Source: Acetobacteraceae bacterium
Lineage (GTDB): Bacteria; Pseudomonadota; Alphaproteobacteria; Acetobacterales; Acetobacteraceae
DNA: 17,163 bases
Direction of reading: 5' to 3'
Assembly (NCBI GenBank): GCA_003133265.1
Contig: PKWQ01000328.1
Coordinates: 1-17,163 of the forward strand
Part shown: positions 7,113 to 14,670 of the stretch, one piece after another
How the letters are laid out: each line of letters opens with the position of its first letter
Numbering within the stretch: position 1 is the stretch's first letter
The notes under the pieces: model-generated
Seen by the model: the letters and a program-made list of their open reading frames with translations, nothing else
What the model was told of the DNA's origin: nothing
The model's database searches: none
Program-made: the position numbers and the translations under genes

Positions 7113-7120
7113 AGGGGAGA
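7113..7120 (+). promoter_or_regulatory. Ribosome-binding site of first binding-protein gene
   Basis: AGGGGAGA lies seven bases upstream of the ATG at 7128. It decides the start over the in-frame ATG at 7092, which lies inside the amidohydrolase gene and would put extra residues before the twin-arginine leader. Confidence 0.7.
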
Positions 7121-7127
7121 ACAGACG

Positions 7128-7994
7128 ATGACCACGACCCGCCGCCGATTGATCGAGGGGTTCGGCGCCGGCGCCGCTGTTCTGGCGCTGCCCACGGGCC
7201 TGCGGGCCCAGTCCGTCGGTACACAGTCCGCCGAGACCTACCGCGGCCGCGCCTTCGCCGAGGTGTGCGTGAAGGAAGGCTTCAAGCGCCCGGCGACGAT
7301 GGCGTTCAACAACGCCTCCGGCATCGGCAACGCCGACGGCTTCAAGAAGGCATGGGAGGCCAAGGGCGGCAAGGTGGTCGCCGCCGTGGTCTACGAGCCG
7401 TCGCAGACCAGCTACCGCTCCGAACTGCAGAAGGTGCTGGACGCCAAGCCGGACGTGATCGTCACCGGGTCGTACCTCGCGGACACCACCATCCTGATGC
7501 GCGAATGGTATCAGAGCGGCGAGGCCACCAAATGGATCCTGCCGGGCTGGGCCGGTAACCCCGATCTGGTGAAGGCTGTCGGCGCCGAGGTGCTGGAAGG
7601 CGTGATCTCGGTCGATTCCGTCTCCAACGTGAACGCCCCCTCGTTCAAGTTCTATGACGACGCCTACCGCAAGGCGATGGGCCAGCCCGGCTCGTCCAAC
7701 GTCTATGCCGCGATGACGTGGGACATGGTGATCACGCTCGCGCTGGCCATCGAAGCCGCCGGCAAGGTGGATACCGATTCGGTGAAGGCCATGATCCGTA
7801 CGGTGGCCAACCCGCCCGGCCAAAAGGTCTACAGCTTCGCCGAGGGCAAGGCCGCGCTGAAGCAGGGCAAGATCAACTACGAAGGCGCGTCTTCCGTGCT
7901 GGACTTCGACGAGTATGGCGACGTGACGCCGGAATTCGGGGTCTCGTTCATCGAGAAGGGCAAGATCAACCAGCATTATGTGGTGAAGATCTGA
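7128..7994 (+). pseudogene. HAAT-family substrate-binding protein with large internal deletion
   Basis: This encodes the periplasmic branched-chain amino-acid-type (LivJ-like) binding protein of the first importer, but it is only 288 residues instead of about 390-410. Residues 1-26 are an intact leader with a twin-arginine-like TTRRRLIEG and an Ala-rich hydrophobic core. After about 13 mature residues (QSVGTQSAETYRG) the sequence jumps straight to GRAFAEVCVKEGFKRPATM, which in relatives lies near the end of the first lobe. About 110 residues of the N-terminal lobe are gone, in frame. The remainder (YEPSQTSYRSELQKVLDAKP through to the C-terminus) looks normal. The direct repeat CAGTCCG at 7208-7214 and 7224-7230 lies at the scar. 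A binding protein without most of one lobe should not close on a ligand, so I call it non-functional, though the reading frame is open. The permease gene follows 25 bases later. Confidence 0.75.
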
Positions 7995-8019
7995 CCCGAC
8001 AGCTGCACCGGCTGGCCCG

Positions 8020-8886
8020 ATGACGGACCTGTTGCAGCACGTCGCCAACGGCGTCGTGCAGGGCCTGTTCATCGGCATGGCGGCGCTGGCGATCACGCTG
8101 GTGTTCGGCATCGCCCGGTTCCCCAACGCCGCCACCGGCGACATGATGACGTTCGGCGCCTATGCCGGTCTGGTCGCGCAGCAGGCGGCCAACTCGCTTG
8201 TCCTGGCGGGGGCCGTTGCGATCCTGGCTGGGGCGGTGGTGGCGCTGGCGAGCCACTGGCTGGTGTTCCGCCGGCTGGCCGGGCGGTCCGTGGTGTCGCT
8301 GCTGGTGGCCTCCATTGGCGTCGCCTTCATGATCCGCGCGGTGCTGGGCGTGGTGTTCGGCCAGGCGCAGGCCGTGTTCCAGGTGCCGCTGACGCGCGCG
8401 CAGCTATATTGGGGCGTGCGCGTCACGCCGCTCAATTTGCAGATATCCCAGGTGGTCGTCGCCGCCCTGCTGGTGGTGTTCGCGGTGCTGTATTTCACCC
8501 CCATCGGCCGGCAGATGCGCGCGGTGGCCGATGACCGCGACCTTGCCCGCGTGTCGGGCATCCGGCCGGAACGGGTGATGGTGGCGCTGTGGCTGATGGC
8601 CGGCGCGGTCGCCGGTCTGGCCGGCATGATGCTGGGCATCAAGACGGTGGTGGCGCCGGAGGTCGGCTGGGAGATGCTGCTGCCGGCCTTCACCGCGGCC
8701 ATCCTGGGCGGCATCGGCTCGGCGCCGGGCGCGGTGCTGGCCGGGCTGCTGCTGGGGGTGGCGCAGGAGGTCTCCACGCCGTTCGTGGGCTTCAGCTACA
8801 AGATCGCCATCGCGTTCCTGGTGATGCTGGGGGTGCTGCTGGTGCGACCCAGCGGGCTGTTCGGGCGCAGCGAGAGCGTGCGCTGA
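8020..8886 (+). CDS. Branched-chain amino acid-type ABC transporter permease (LivH family)
   Basis: A 288-residue, very hydrophobic inner-membrane permease of the LivH family with about eight membrane segments. Family landmarks are the opening NGVVQGLFIGMAALAITLVF, the cytoplasmic coupling region PIGRQMRAVADDRDLARVSGI and the C-terminal AAILGGIGSAPGAVLAGLLLG followed by VRPSGLFG. It would pair with the following LivM-type permease to form the membrane channel of a HAAT importer for branched-chain or other amino acids, amides or organic acids. It lies 25 bases after the damaged binding-protein gene, with no strong ribosome-binding site ahead of it, and its TGA overlaps the next ATG by one base. 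The reading frame looks intact, although its partners on both sides carry lesions. Confidence 0.9.
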   Translation: MTDLLQHVANGVVQGLFIGMAALAITLVFGIARFPNAATGDMMTFGAYAGLVAQQAANSLVLAGAVAILAGAVVALASHWLVFRRLAGRSVVSLLVASIGVAFMIRAVLGVVFGQAQAVFQVPLTRAQLYWGVRVTPLNLQISQVVVAALLVVFAVLYFTPIGRQMRAVADDRDLARVSGIRPERVMVALWLMAGAVAGLAGMMLGIKTVVAPEVGWEMLLPAFTAAILGGIGSAPGAVLAGLLLGVAQEVSTPFVGFSYKIAIAFLVMLGVLLVRPSGLFGRSESVR

Positions 8887-9770
8887 TGAGCGCCTATTTC
8901 GTCGCCATCGGCATCGTCTCGCTGATCTACATGCTGCTGGCGCTGGGCCTGACCTTGCAGTTCGGCCTGACCGGGCTGATCAATTTCGGCCATGTCGGCT
9001 TCTTCGCCATCGGCGCCTATACCAGCGCCCTGCTGTCGTTGCAGGGCGTGCCGCTGCCGCTCAGCTTCCTGGCCGCCGCCATTGTCCCCGGGCTGATGGC
9101 ATTGCCCATCGGGCTGATCTCGCTGCGGCTGCGCGACGATTACTTCGCCATCGTGACGCTGGGCTTTTCCGAGGTGGTGCGCGCCGTCATTACCAACGCG
9201 CGGGAGCTGACCGGTGGGACGCAGGGCATTCCCGGCATCCCGCGCATGTATCCGGGCCTGACCGGCCTGCCGGCGCAGCTTGCCGTGCTGGCGACGGTCG
9301 GGCTGGTGACGCTGGCCGCGGTCTGGATGATCGTGCGGATCGCGCGGTCGCCGTTCGGGCGGATGATCCAGGCCATCCGCGACAACGAGGTGGCGGTGAA
9401 GGCGCTCGGCAAGGACCCGGCGCGCTTCAAGGTGCAGGTGCTGGCGGTCGGCGCCGCCCTGGCCGGCATCGCCAGCGCGTTCTACGCCCACTACATCACC
9501 TATATCGTGCCGGACCAGTTCATCCCGCTGGTGACGTTCTATGTGTGGATGGCGATCATCATGGGCGGCGCGTCGCGCATCTCCGGCGCGGTGCTCGGCA
9601 CGGCGATCCTGATGGCGTTCCTCGAAGGCTCGCGCTTCGTCCACGACTTTCTGCCGGGTGTGTCGGAGGTGCATATGGCATCGGTGCGCATCGGCATCGT
9701 CGGGCTGCTGCTGATCGTGTTCGTCATCAAGCGCCCGCAGGGGCTCATGGGCGACACCACCCAGCGATGA
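8886..9770 (+). CDS. Branched-chain amino acid-type ABC transporter permease (LivM family)
   Basis: A 294-residue LivM-type inner-membrane permease. Diagnostic segments are FGLTGLINFGHVGFFAIGAYTSALL near the N-terminus (the NFGHVGFF signature), LRLRDDYFAIVTLGFSEVVR, TGGTQGIPGIPR, the coupling-loop motif SPFGRMIQAIRDNEVAVKALGKD, and the C-terminal IKRPQGLMGD. It starts within the stop of the LivH-type gene (TGATG) and its own stop overlaps the following ATPase start in an ATGA, so translation of permeases and ATPases is coupled. It is full length and undamaged by eye. Together with the preceding gene it forms the transmembrane part of the first importer. Confidence 0.91.
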   Translation: MSAYFVAIGIVSLIYMLLALGLTLQFGLTGLINFGHVGFFAIGAYTSALLSLQGVPLPLSFLAAAIVPGLMALPIGLISLRLRDDYFAIVTLGFSEVVRAVITNARELTGGTQGIPGIPRMYPGLTGLPAQLAVLATVGLVTLAAVWMIVRIARSPFGRMIQAIRDNEVAVKALGKDPARFKVQVLAVGAALAGIASAFYAHYITYIVPDQFIPLVTFYVWMAIIMGGASRISGAVLGTAILMAFLEGSRFVHDFLPGVSEVHMASVRIGIVGLLLIVFVIKRPQGLMGDTTQR

Positions 9771-10525
9771 CCCTCGAAGTCCGTGACATCGTGATGAATT
9801 TCGGCGGCTTCCGCGCGCTGGACGGCGTGTCGCTCACGGTGCCGGCCGGCGGGCTGGTCGGGCTGATCGGGCCGAACGGGGCCGGCAAGTCGACACTGTT
9901 CGCCATCATGTCCGGCTTCCAGACCCAGGATGCCGGGGCGGTCCTGCTGGATGGGCGCCCGCTCGACGCGCTGGCCGCGCCCGCCCGCGCCCGCGCCGGC
10001 CTGGTCCGCACGTTCCAGGTGCCGCGCGAGTTCCGCAACCTGACGGTGCGCCAGAACCTGCTGGCCGCCGCTCCCGGGCAGACCGGCGAAAACCTGCTGG
10101 GCCTGTTCTTCCAGCCCGGCCGCGTGGCGCGCGAGGAGGCGGTCATCGCGCGGCGCGCCGAGGAGACGCTGCGGCTGCTGAAGCTGGCGCCGGTCGCGGA
10201 CCAGCCCGCGCGGCAACTCTCCGGCGGGCAGAAGAAGCTGCTGGAACTGGGCCGCGCCCTGATGCTCGACCCGCGCTTCGTGTTGTTGGACGAACCGTTC
10301 GCCGGCGTGAACCCGGTGCTGATCGGCGAGATCGTGGCGCGTATCCGCGAGCTGAACGCCGCCGGCATCGGCTTCCTCATCATCGAGCACGATCTGGAGG
10401 CGCTGACCCGGCTGGTGCCGTACCTGGCCGTGCTGGACCGGGGCCGGATCATCGCCCAGGGCGGCCCCGACGCGGTGCTGACCGACGCCGCGGTTCGGGA
10501 AGCCTATCTCGGGGGTGTCGCATGA
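9767..10525 (+). CDS. ABC transporter ATPase (LivG family)
   Basis: A 252-residue cytoplasmic ATPase subunit of the HAAT importer. All motifs are in place: Walker A GPNGAGKS (35-42), Q-loop glutamine in RTFQ (84), signature LSGGQ (151-155), Walker B FVLLDEP (171-177) and the H-loop EHD (207-209). The ATG at 9767-9769 overlaps the LivM stop, and its own stop overlaps the next ATPase start (ATGA at 10522-10525). LivG-type subunits act as a heterodimer with LivF. Here the LivF partner has an internal stop, so unless this subunit homodimerises or borrows the LivF of the neighbouring importer, the transporter would not be energised. Confidence 0.92.
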   Translation: MTLEVRDIVMNFGGFRALDGVSLTVPAGGLVGLIGPNGAGKSTLFAIMSGFQTQDAGAVLLDGRPLDALAAPARARAGLVRTFQVPREFRNLTVRQNLLAAAPGQTGENLLGLFFQPGRVAREEAVIARRAEETLRLLKLAPVADQPARQLSGGQKKLLELGRALMLDPRFVLLDEPFAGVNPVLIGEIVARIRELNAAGIGFLIIEHDLEALTRLVPYLAVLDRGRIIAQGGPDAVLTDAAVREAYLGGVA

Positions 10526-11241
10526 GCCTGCTCGCCATCATCGACTTGCGCGGCGGCTACGGCGACGTGGACATCCTCAACGGGATTTCGCTGACCCTGG
10601 AGGCCGGCGGGATCGTGACGGTCGCCGGCACCAACGGCGCGGGCAAGTCCACCCTGGCCAAGGCGATCGTCGGGCTGCTGCCGGTGGTGCGCGGAACGAT
10701 GCTGTCCGAAGGCGCCGACCTGCTGCCTTTCGCCACCGAGGCGCGCATGGCCCGTGGCATCGGCTAGGTGCCGCAGACCGCCAACGTGTTCCCCTCGCTC
10801 AGCGTGATGGAAAATCTGCTGGTGGTGGTTGGGGTGAAGCGGCAGAAGCAGCGGATCGCGGAACTGTTCGACGCCTTCCCGCAATTGGCCGAGCATCGCC
10901 GGGCACGGGCGGGCAGCCTGTCGGGCGGCGAGCGGCAGCAACTGGCCTTCGCCCGCGCGCTGATGCCCCACCCCCGCATGCTGGTGCTGGACGAGCCGAC
11001 CGCCGCGCTGGCCCCGCGCAAGGTGGCCGACGCCTTCGCGCTGATCCGCGGCCTGCCGAGCTTTGGGGTCTCGATCCTGGTGGTGGAGCAGCGGGCGCGC
11101 CAATCGCTGGCGGTGTCCGATCGCGGCTTCATCCTCGACGGCGGCCCGGTCGCCCTGAGCGGCACGGCGCAAGAGCTGCTGGCGGACGCGCGGGCGGCGG
11201 AACTGTATCTGGGTCGAGGCGACCGGGCGTCCGCCGATTGA
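10522..11241 (+). pseudogene. ABC transporter ATPase (LivF family) with in-frame nonsense codon
   Basis: The reading frame encodes a full-length (239-codon) LivF-type ATPase interrupted by a single TAG at 10765-10767. Before the stop are GGYG, the Walker A GTNGAGKS (36-43) and RMARGIG. After it the frame continues without any shift as VPQTANVFPSLSVMEN, the signature LSGGERQQ, Walker B MLVLDEPTAAL and VVEQRARQS. Relatives read GIGYVPQ, so the stop sits where a tyrosine (TAC or TAT) is expected and one base change explains it. A GTG directly follows the stop at 10768 and could restart translation, but that product would lack Walker A and could not bind ATP properly. The start overlaps the LivG stop. 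I call it a pseudogene by point nonsense mutation; a sequencing error at this base is the main alternative. Confidence 0.85.
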
Positions 11242-11270
11242 AGATGGCTGCCCGGGGAAGGGCCGCATCT
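11242..11270 (+). terminator. Possible hairpin after the first importer
   Basis: An imperfect inverted repeat follows the LivF stop. AGATG at 11242-11246 pairs with CATCT at 11266-11270, and GCCC at 11250-11253 pairs with GGGC at 11260-11263 around a GGGGAA loop. There is an asymmetric bulge between the stems and no run of T after it. It could mark the 3' end of the first importer transcript, but this is weak evidence. Confidence 0.3.
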
Positions 11271-11272
11271 GC

Positions 11273-11345
11273 TTGACATCGGGTGGCTGAATGAACCATC
11301 GTTCGTTTGACATCCGGCGGTTGCCGGGATGCTGTGGTTGCAAGA
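11273..11345 (+). promoter_or_regulatory. Candidate promoter/operator region ahead of second importer
   Basis: The 184-base gap between the two importers holds two TTGACAT boxes (11273-11279 and 11307-11313) embedded in a direct repeat of form TTGACATCsGGyGG. Between them lies an imperfect palindrome, TGAATGAAC at 11288-11296 facing GTTCGTTTGA at 11301-11310, of the kind bound by TetR-family regulators of acyl-CoA and fatty-acid genes. The TTGACA boxes are perfect -35 hexamers, but neither has a good -10 at 16-18 bases, so the exact start is uncertain. The second box overlaps the palindrome's right arm, which would suit repression. No regulator gene is in the window. Downstream to 11425 I see only the ribosome-binding GGGGCGGGCGG. 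Confidence 0.45.
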
Positions 11346-11425
11346 AGAACAGTTGGGAGAAGGCACCTGCAACGGTATCAGGATGATCGATCAACCGCCG
11401 CCGGTGCAGACACGGGGCGGGCGGA

Positions 11426-12274
11426 ATGCTGATCCAGCTGCTCAATGGCCTGGTCTATGGCGGATTGCTCTATGTCCTCTCGGTCGGACTGGTGCTGATC
11501 TTCGGCCTGCGCCGCGTGGTGAATTTCGCCCATGGCAGCCTCTATATGCTCGGCGCCTATATCGGATACACCGTCGCTTCTCTCGGCGGGTTCTGGCTTG
11601 GGCTGGTCGTATCGGTCTTTGCGTTGACGGTGCTTGGCGCCCTGCTGGACCGCTTCGTGTTCCGCCCGTTGCAGGATGAAGATCCGATCGTCACCATGCT
11701 GGTCACGTTCGGCCTGTTGCTGGTGCTCGAGGATGCGGTGCGCACCGTCTGGGGCAAGGACTTTCTCACCATGGCGCCGCCGCCGTCCCTGTCGGGGGTG
11801 CTGTTGCTGACCGGCACCAACTTCCCGGTCTACCGGCTCGCGGTGATCGGCATCGCCATCCTGGTGGCGATCGGGCTGTCGCTCTGGCTGCGCCTGAGCC
11901 GGGTCGGGCTGTATGTGCGGGCATCCTCGGTCGATCCCGTCACCACCGGCATGCAGGGCGTCGATACCGAGCGGCTGTCCGCGACGGTGGTGGCGATCGG
12001 CGCCGGACTTGCCGGACTGTCGGGCACCATCTCCGCCCCGCTGGTGGCGCTCGCGCCATCGATGGGCGGCTCTATCCTGATCGACAGTTTCGTGGTTGTC
12101 GTCACCGGCGGGCTGGGTAGCTTCACCGGCGCCTTCATCGCCGCGATGCTGATCGGCCAGGTGCATAACTGGGGCGTCGTCTTCGTGCCGAGCGCGGCGC
12201 CGATGATCCCGCTGGTGCTGATGGTGCTGGTGTTGATCTGGCGGCCAAGCGGTCTGGTGCGGGCCGGCGCATGA
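11426..12274 (+). CDS. Branched-chain amino acid-type ABC transporter permease (LivH family), second system
   Basis: A 282-residue LivH-type membrane protein and first gene of the second importer. The N-terminal LLNGLVYGGLLYVLSVGLVLIFG followed by VVNFAHGSLYMLGAYIGY is the classic LivH signature. The coupling region SRVGLYVRASSVDPVTTGMQGVD and the C-terminal VVVTGGLGSFTGAFIAAMLIG plus WRPSGLVRAG complete it. It is preceded by GGGGCGGGCGG as ribosome-binding sequence and by a candidate promoter. Sequence similarity to the first system's LivH is only at family level, so the two importers are not a recent tandem duplication. Its stop overlaps the next ATG (ATGA). It appears fully intact. Confidence 0.91.
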   Translation: MLIQLLNGLVYGGLLYVLSVGLVLIFGLRRVVNFAHGSLYMLGAYIGYTVASLGGFWLGLVVSVFALTVLGALLDRFVFRPLQDEDPIVTMLVTFGLLLVLEDAVRTVWGKDFLTMAPPPSLSGVLLLTGTNFPVYRLAVIGIAILVAIGLSLWLRLSRVGLYVRASSVDPVTTGMQGVDTERLSATVVAIGAGLAGLSGTISAPLVALAPSMGGSILIDSFVVVVTGGLGSFTGAFIAAMLIGQVHNWGVVFVPSAAPMIPLVLMVLVLIWRPSGLVRAGA

Positions 12275-13236
12275 GCATCAAACGCGGCGTTTTTCCGATC
12301 GTCCTGCTGGCGATCGCCATTGCTGGCGGCGTGCTGCCGACCCTGGTCGGCTCGGCCCTGCTGCTGACATTGCTGACCCAGGCGGTGATCAACGCGATAC
12401 TGGCGAGCGGCGTCGGTTTCCTGGTGCGCCAGAACGGTCTGGTCAGCTTCGGCCATGCCGGGTTCTTCGGCCTCGGCGCCTACATCGTCGCGCTCTCGGC
12501 CACCTATCACGTCATGCCGATCGGGTTCGCGCTGGCGCTCGCCATCCTGGCACCGGCGCTGCTGGCATTGCTGCTCGGCCTCGCCATCCTGCGGCTGGTG
12601 GGGGTCGCGTTCTCCATGCTGACGCTGGCGGTGGCACAGGCGTTCTACGAACTGGTGCTGCACTGGCGCGAGCTGGCGAACGGCGACGACGGCATCGCCG
12701 CCGAACTGCCGCCGCGCATTCTCGGGCTGGACCTCGCCATGTTCCAGCAACCCGGCAGCATGTTCCTGATCTGCTGGGCGATGCTGATCCTGCTGCTGTT
12801 CGGGCTGCGGCTGCTGGTGGAAAGCCCGTTCGGCACACTGACCCTGGCGATCCGCGAGAACGAGGAACGCGCCCGCTTCATCGGCTTTGAGACCATCGTG
12901 CCGCGCGCGATCGTCTACGCCATTTCCGCCGCCATCGCAGCGCTCGCGGGCGTGTTGTTTACGCTCTACAATGGCTTCGTCACGCCGAACGTGCTGTATT
13001 GGAGCCTGTCGGGGGAAGCGTTGGTCATGGCGGTCATCGGCGGCACCCGTGCGGTCTGGGGTCCGGCACTGGGTGCCGTGATCTTCTTTCTGTTCAAGGA
13101 CGCGGCCGGGGATCTTACCGAGCACTGGCCGGCGATCATCGGCGGCACGCTGATCGTGGTGACGGTGTTGCTGCCGCGCGGCGTCAGCGGCACCATCACG
13201 ATGCTACTGGAACGGCTGGGAGCGCGCGCGCCATGA
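12271..13236 (+). CDS. Branched-chain amino acid-type ABC transporter permease (LivM family), second system
   Basis: A 321-residue LivM-type membrane protein. Landmarks are VRQNGLVSFGHAGFFGLGAYIVAL, the VGVAFSMLTLAVAQAFYELV segment, the coupling motif SPFGTLTLAIRENEERARFIGFET, and VMAVIGGTRAVWGPALGAVIFF near the C-terminus. The start overlaps the LivH stop and its own stop overlaps the LivG start, both as ATGA, so the operon is tightly coupled. The segment HWRELANGDDGIAAELPPR occupies the periplasmic loop region where LivM proteins vary most between substrate groups. I see no frameshift or internal stop. It would form the translocation channel with the preceding permease. Confidence 0.91.
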   Translation: MSIKRGVFPIVLLAIAIAGGVLPTLVGSALLLTLLTQAVINAILASGVGFLVRQNGLVSFGHAGFFGLGAYIVALSATYHVMPIGFALALAILAPALLALLLGLAILRLVGVAFSMLTLAVAQAFYELVLHWRELANGDDGIAAELPPRILGLDLAMFQQPGSMFLICWAMLILLLFGLRLLVESPFGTLTLAIRENEERARFIGFETIVPRAIVYAISAAIAALAGVLFTLYNGFVTPNVLYWSLSGEALVMAVIGGTRAVWGPALGAVIFFLFKDAAGDLTEHWPAIIGGTLIVVTVLLPRGVSGTITMLLERLGARAP

Positions 13237-13955
13237 CCGGCGCGAGGACCGATTGGGCGCTGGAAGGCGAAGGCCTGACGCGCCGCTTCGGCGGGTTCGT
13301 AGCGTTGGATAACGTTTCGATCGCGCTGCGGCCGGGGGAGATCCGGGGCCTGATCGGCCCGAACGGCGCCGGCAAATCCACCCTGATGGATGTGCTGTCC
13401 GGGCGCGGGGCCGCGTCCGGCGGCCGGGTGCGGCTGCTTGGGCAGGATATCGGCGCCCTGCCGGCCCGGCTGCGCCGCCGCGCCGGGCTGGCGCGCTCGT
13501 TCCAGAAGACCAACATATTTCCTGATCTGACGGTCGAGCAGCAGGTCCGTCTGGCGGCCCGCGCGGCGGAGGCCGACAACGCCGCGGAAGTGCTCGACGC
13601 GCTCAACCTCACCGCCCTCGCGCAGCGGCGGGGGGCCGATATTGGCTACGGCGATCAGCGCCGGCTCGATCTGGCGCTTGCGCTGGTCGGCCGGCCGCGC
13701 GTGCTGCTGCTGGATGAGCCGGCGGCCGGCCTGTCGATGAGCGAGTCGCTGACGCTCGCAGCCCTATTGCGCGATCTCGCCGCGCGCTGGCAGGTGACGG
13801 TGCTGATCGTCGAACACGACATGGAGGTGATCTTCTCCATTTGCAGCCATCTGACCGTGCTGCATCTCGGCCGCATCCTGGCGGAGGGATCGCCCGACGA
13901 GGTGCGCGCCATGCCCGAGGTCATCACCGCCTATCTCGGGAGCAGCGCGGCATGA
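13233..13955 (+). CDS. ABC transporter ATPase (LivG family), second system
   Basis: A 240-residue ATPase with Walker A GPNGAGKS (42-49), Q-loop in RSFQKTNIF, Walker B VLLLDEP and H-loop EHD. Its signature is IGYGDQRRLDLALAL, the YG[DE]QR variant of LSGGQ common in LivG-like subunits of this group, not a defect. The linker is compact, making it slightly shorter than the first system's LivG. ATGA overlaps join it to the permease upstream and the LivF-type ATPase downstream. It is complete, and works in the cytoplasm as half of the ATPase dimer driving the second importer. Confidence 0.92.
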   Translation: MTGARTDWALEGEGLTRRFGGFVALDNVSIALRPGEIRGLIGPNGAGKSTLMDVLSGRGAASGGRVRLLGQDIGALPARLRRRAGLARSFQKTNIFPDLTVEQQVRLAARAAEADNAAEVLDALNLTALAQRRGADIGYGDQRRLDLALALVGRPRVLLLDEPAAGLSMSESLTLAALLRDLAARWQVTVLIVEHDMEVIFSICSHLTVLHLGRILAEGSPDEVRAMPEVITAYLGSSAA

Positions 13956-14647
13956 CGCTCCTCTCGCTCCAGCATGTCGATGCGGGGTACGGACGTGCCC
14001 GGGTGTTGCACGACGTATCGATCGAGATCGAGCGCGGCGAGCGGGTGGCCGTCCTCGGCCGCAACGGCGTCGGCAAGACCACGATCGTGAACGCCTGCCT
14101 CGGGATCGCCGCACTCCATCATGGCAGTATCGCCTTCGCCGGGCGGGCGGTATCGACGATCCGCCATTTCACCGCTGCCCGTTCCGGTATCGCCGTGGTG
14201 CCGCAAGGACGTCGGATCGTGCCCGGTCTGACGGTGCGCGAGAACCTGCTGCTGGGCGCGGCGGTCGACCGCAAGGGTGCGTGGGACGTGGACAGGGTCT
14301 TCGAGCTGTTCCCCATGCTGCGTGAGCGTTCCAGCCAGGCGGGCACCTCGCTCTCCGGCGGGCAGCAGCAGATGCTGGCGATCGGCCGGGCGCTGATGGC
14401 GAACCCCGATCTGCTGGTGCTCGACGAACCGAGCGAGGGGCTGGCGCCGGTGATCGTCGATGGTCTCGCCGAGACGCTGCGCGACCTTGCGAGAACCGGC
14501 ACCTCGATCCTGCTGATCGAGCAGAATTTCGGTCTCGTACATCGGGTGGCGGAGCGCTACTATGTCCTGGCCAAGGGATCGATCGTGGAGGCGGGCGGGC
14601 TCGCGGGCCTGTCGATGGAGACGTTGAAGAAACACGTTGCCGTATAG
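13952..14647 (+). CDS. ABC transporter ATPase (LivF family), second system
   Basis: A 231-residue LivF-type ATPase. Walker A is GRNGVGKT (36-43); this is followed by GIAVVPQGRRIVPGLTVREN, signature LSGGQQQ, Walker B LLVLDEPSEGLAP and the LivF-typical LLIEQN in place of EHD. The AVVPQ segment is intact here, unlike the matching place in the first system where a stop codon occurs. It overlaps the LivG stop (ATGA) and is followed 23 bases later by the binding-protein gene. It could in principle supply the missing LivF function to the damaged first importer, but that is speculation. Confidence 0.92.
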   Translation: MTLLSLQHVDAGYGRARVLHDVSIEIERGERVAVLGRNGVGKTTIVNACLGIAALHHGSIAFAGRAVSTIRHFTAARSGIAVVPQGRRIVPGLTVRENLLLGAAVDRKGAWDVDRVFELFPMLRERSSQAGTSLSGGQQQMLAIGRALMANPDLLVLDEPSEGLAPVIVDGLAETLRDLARTGTSILLIEQNFGLVHRVAERYYVLAKGSIVEAGGLAGLSMETLKKHVAV

Positions 14648-14670
14648 GCGCAAAAACAGAGGGAACGACG

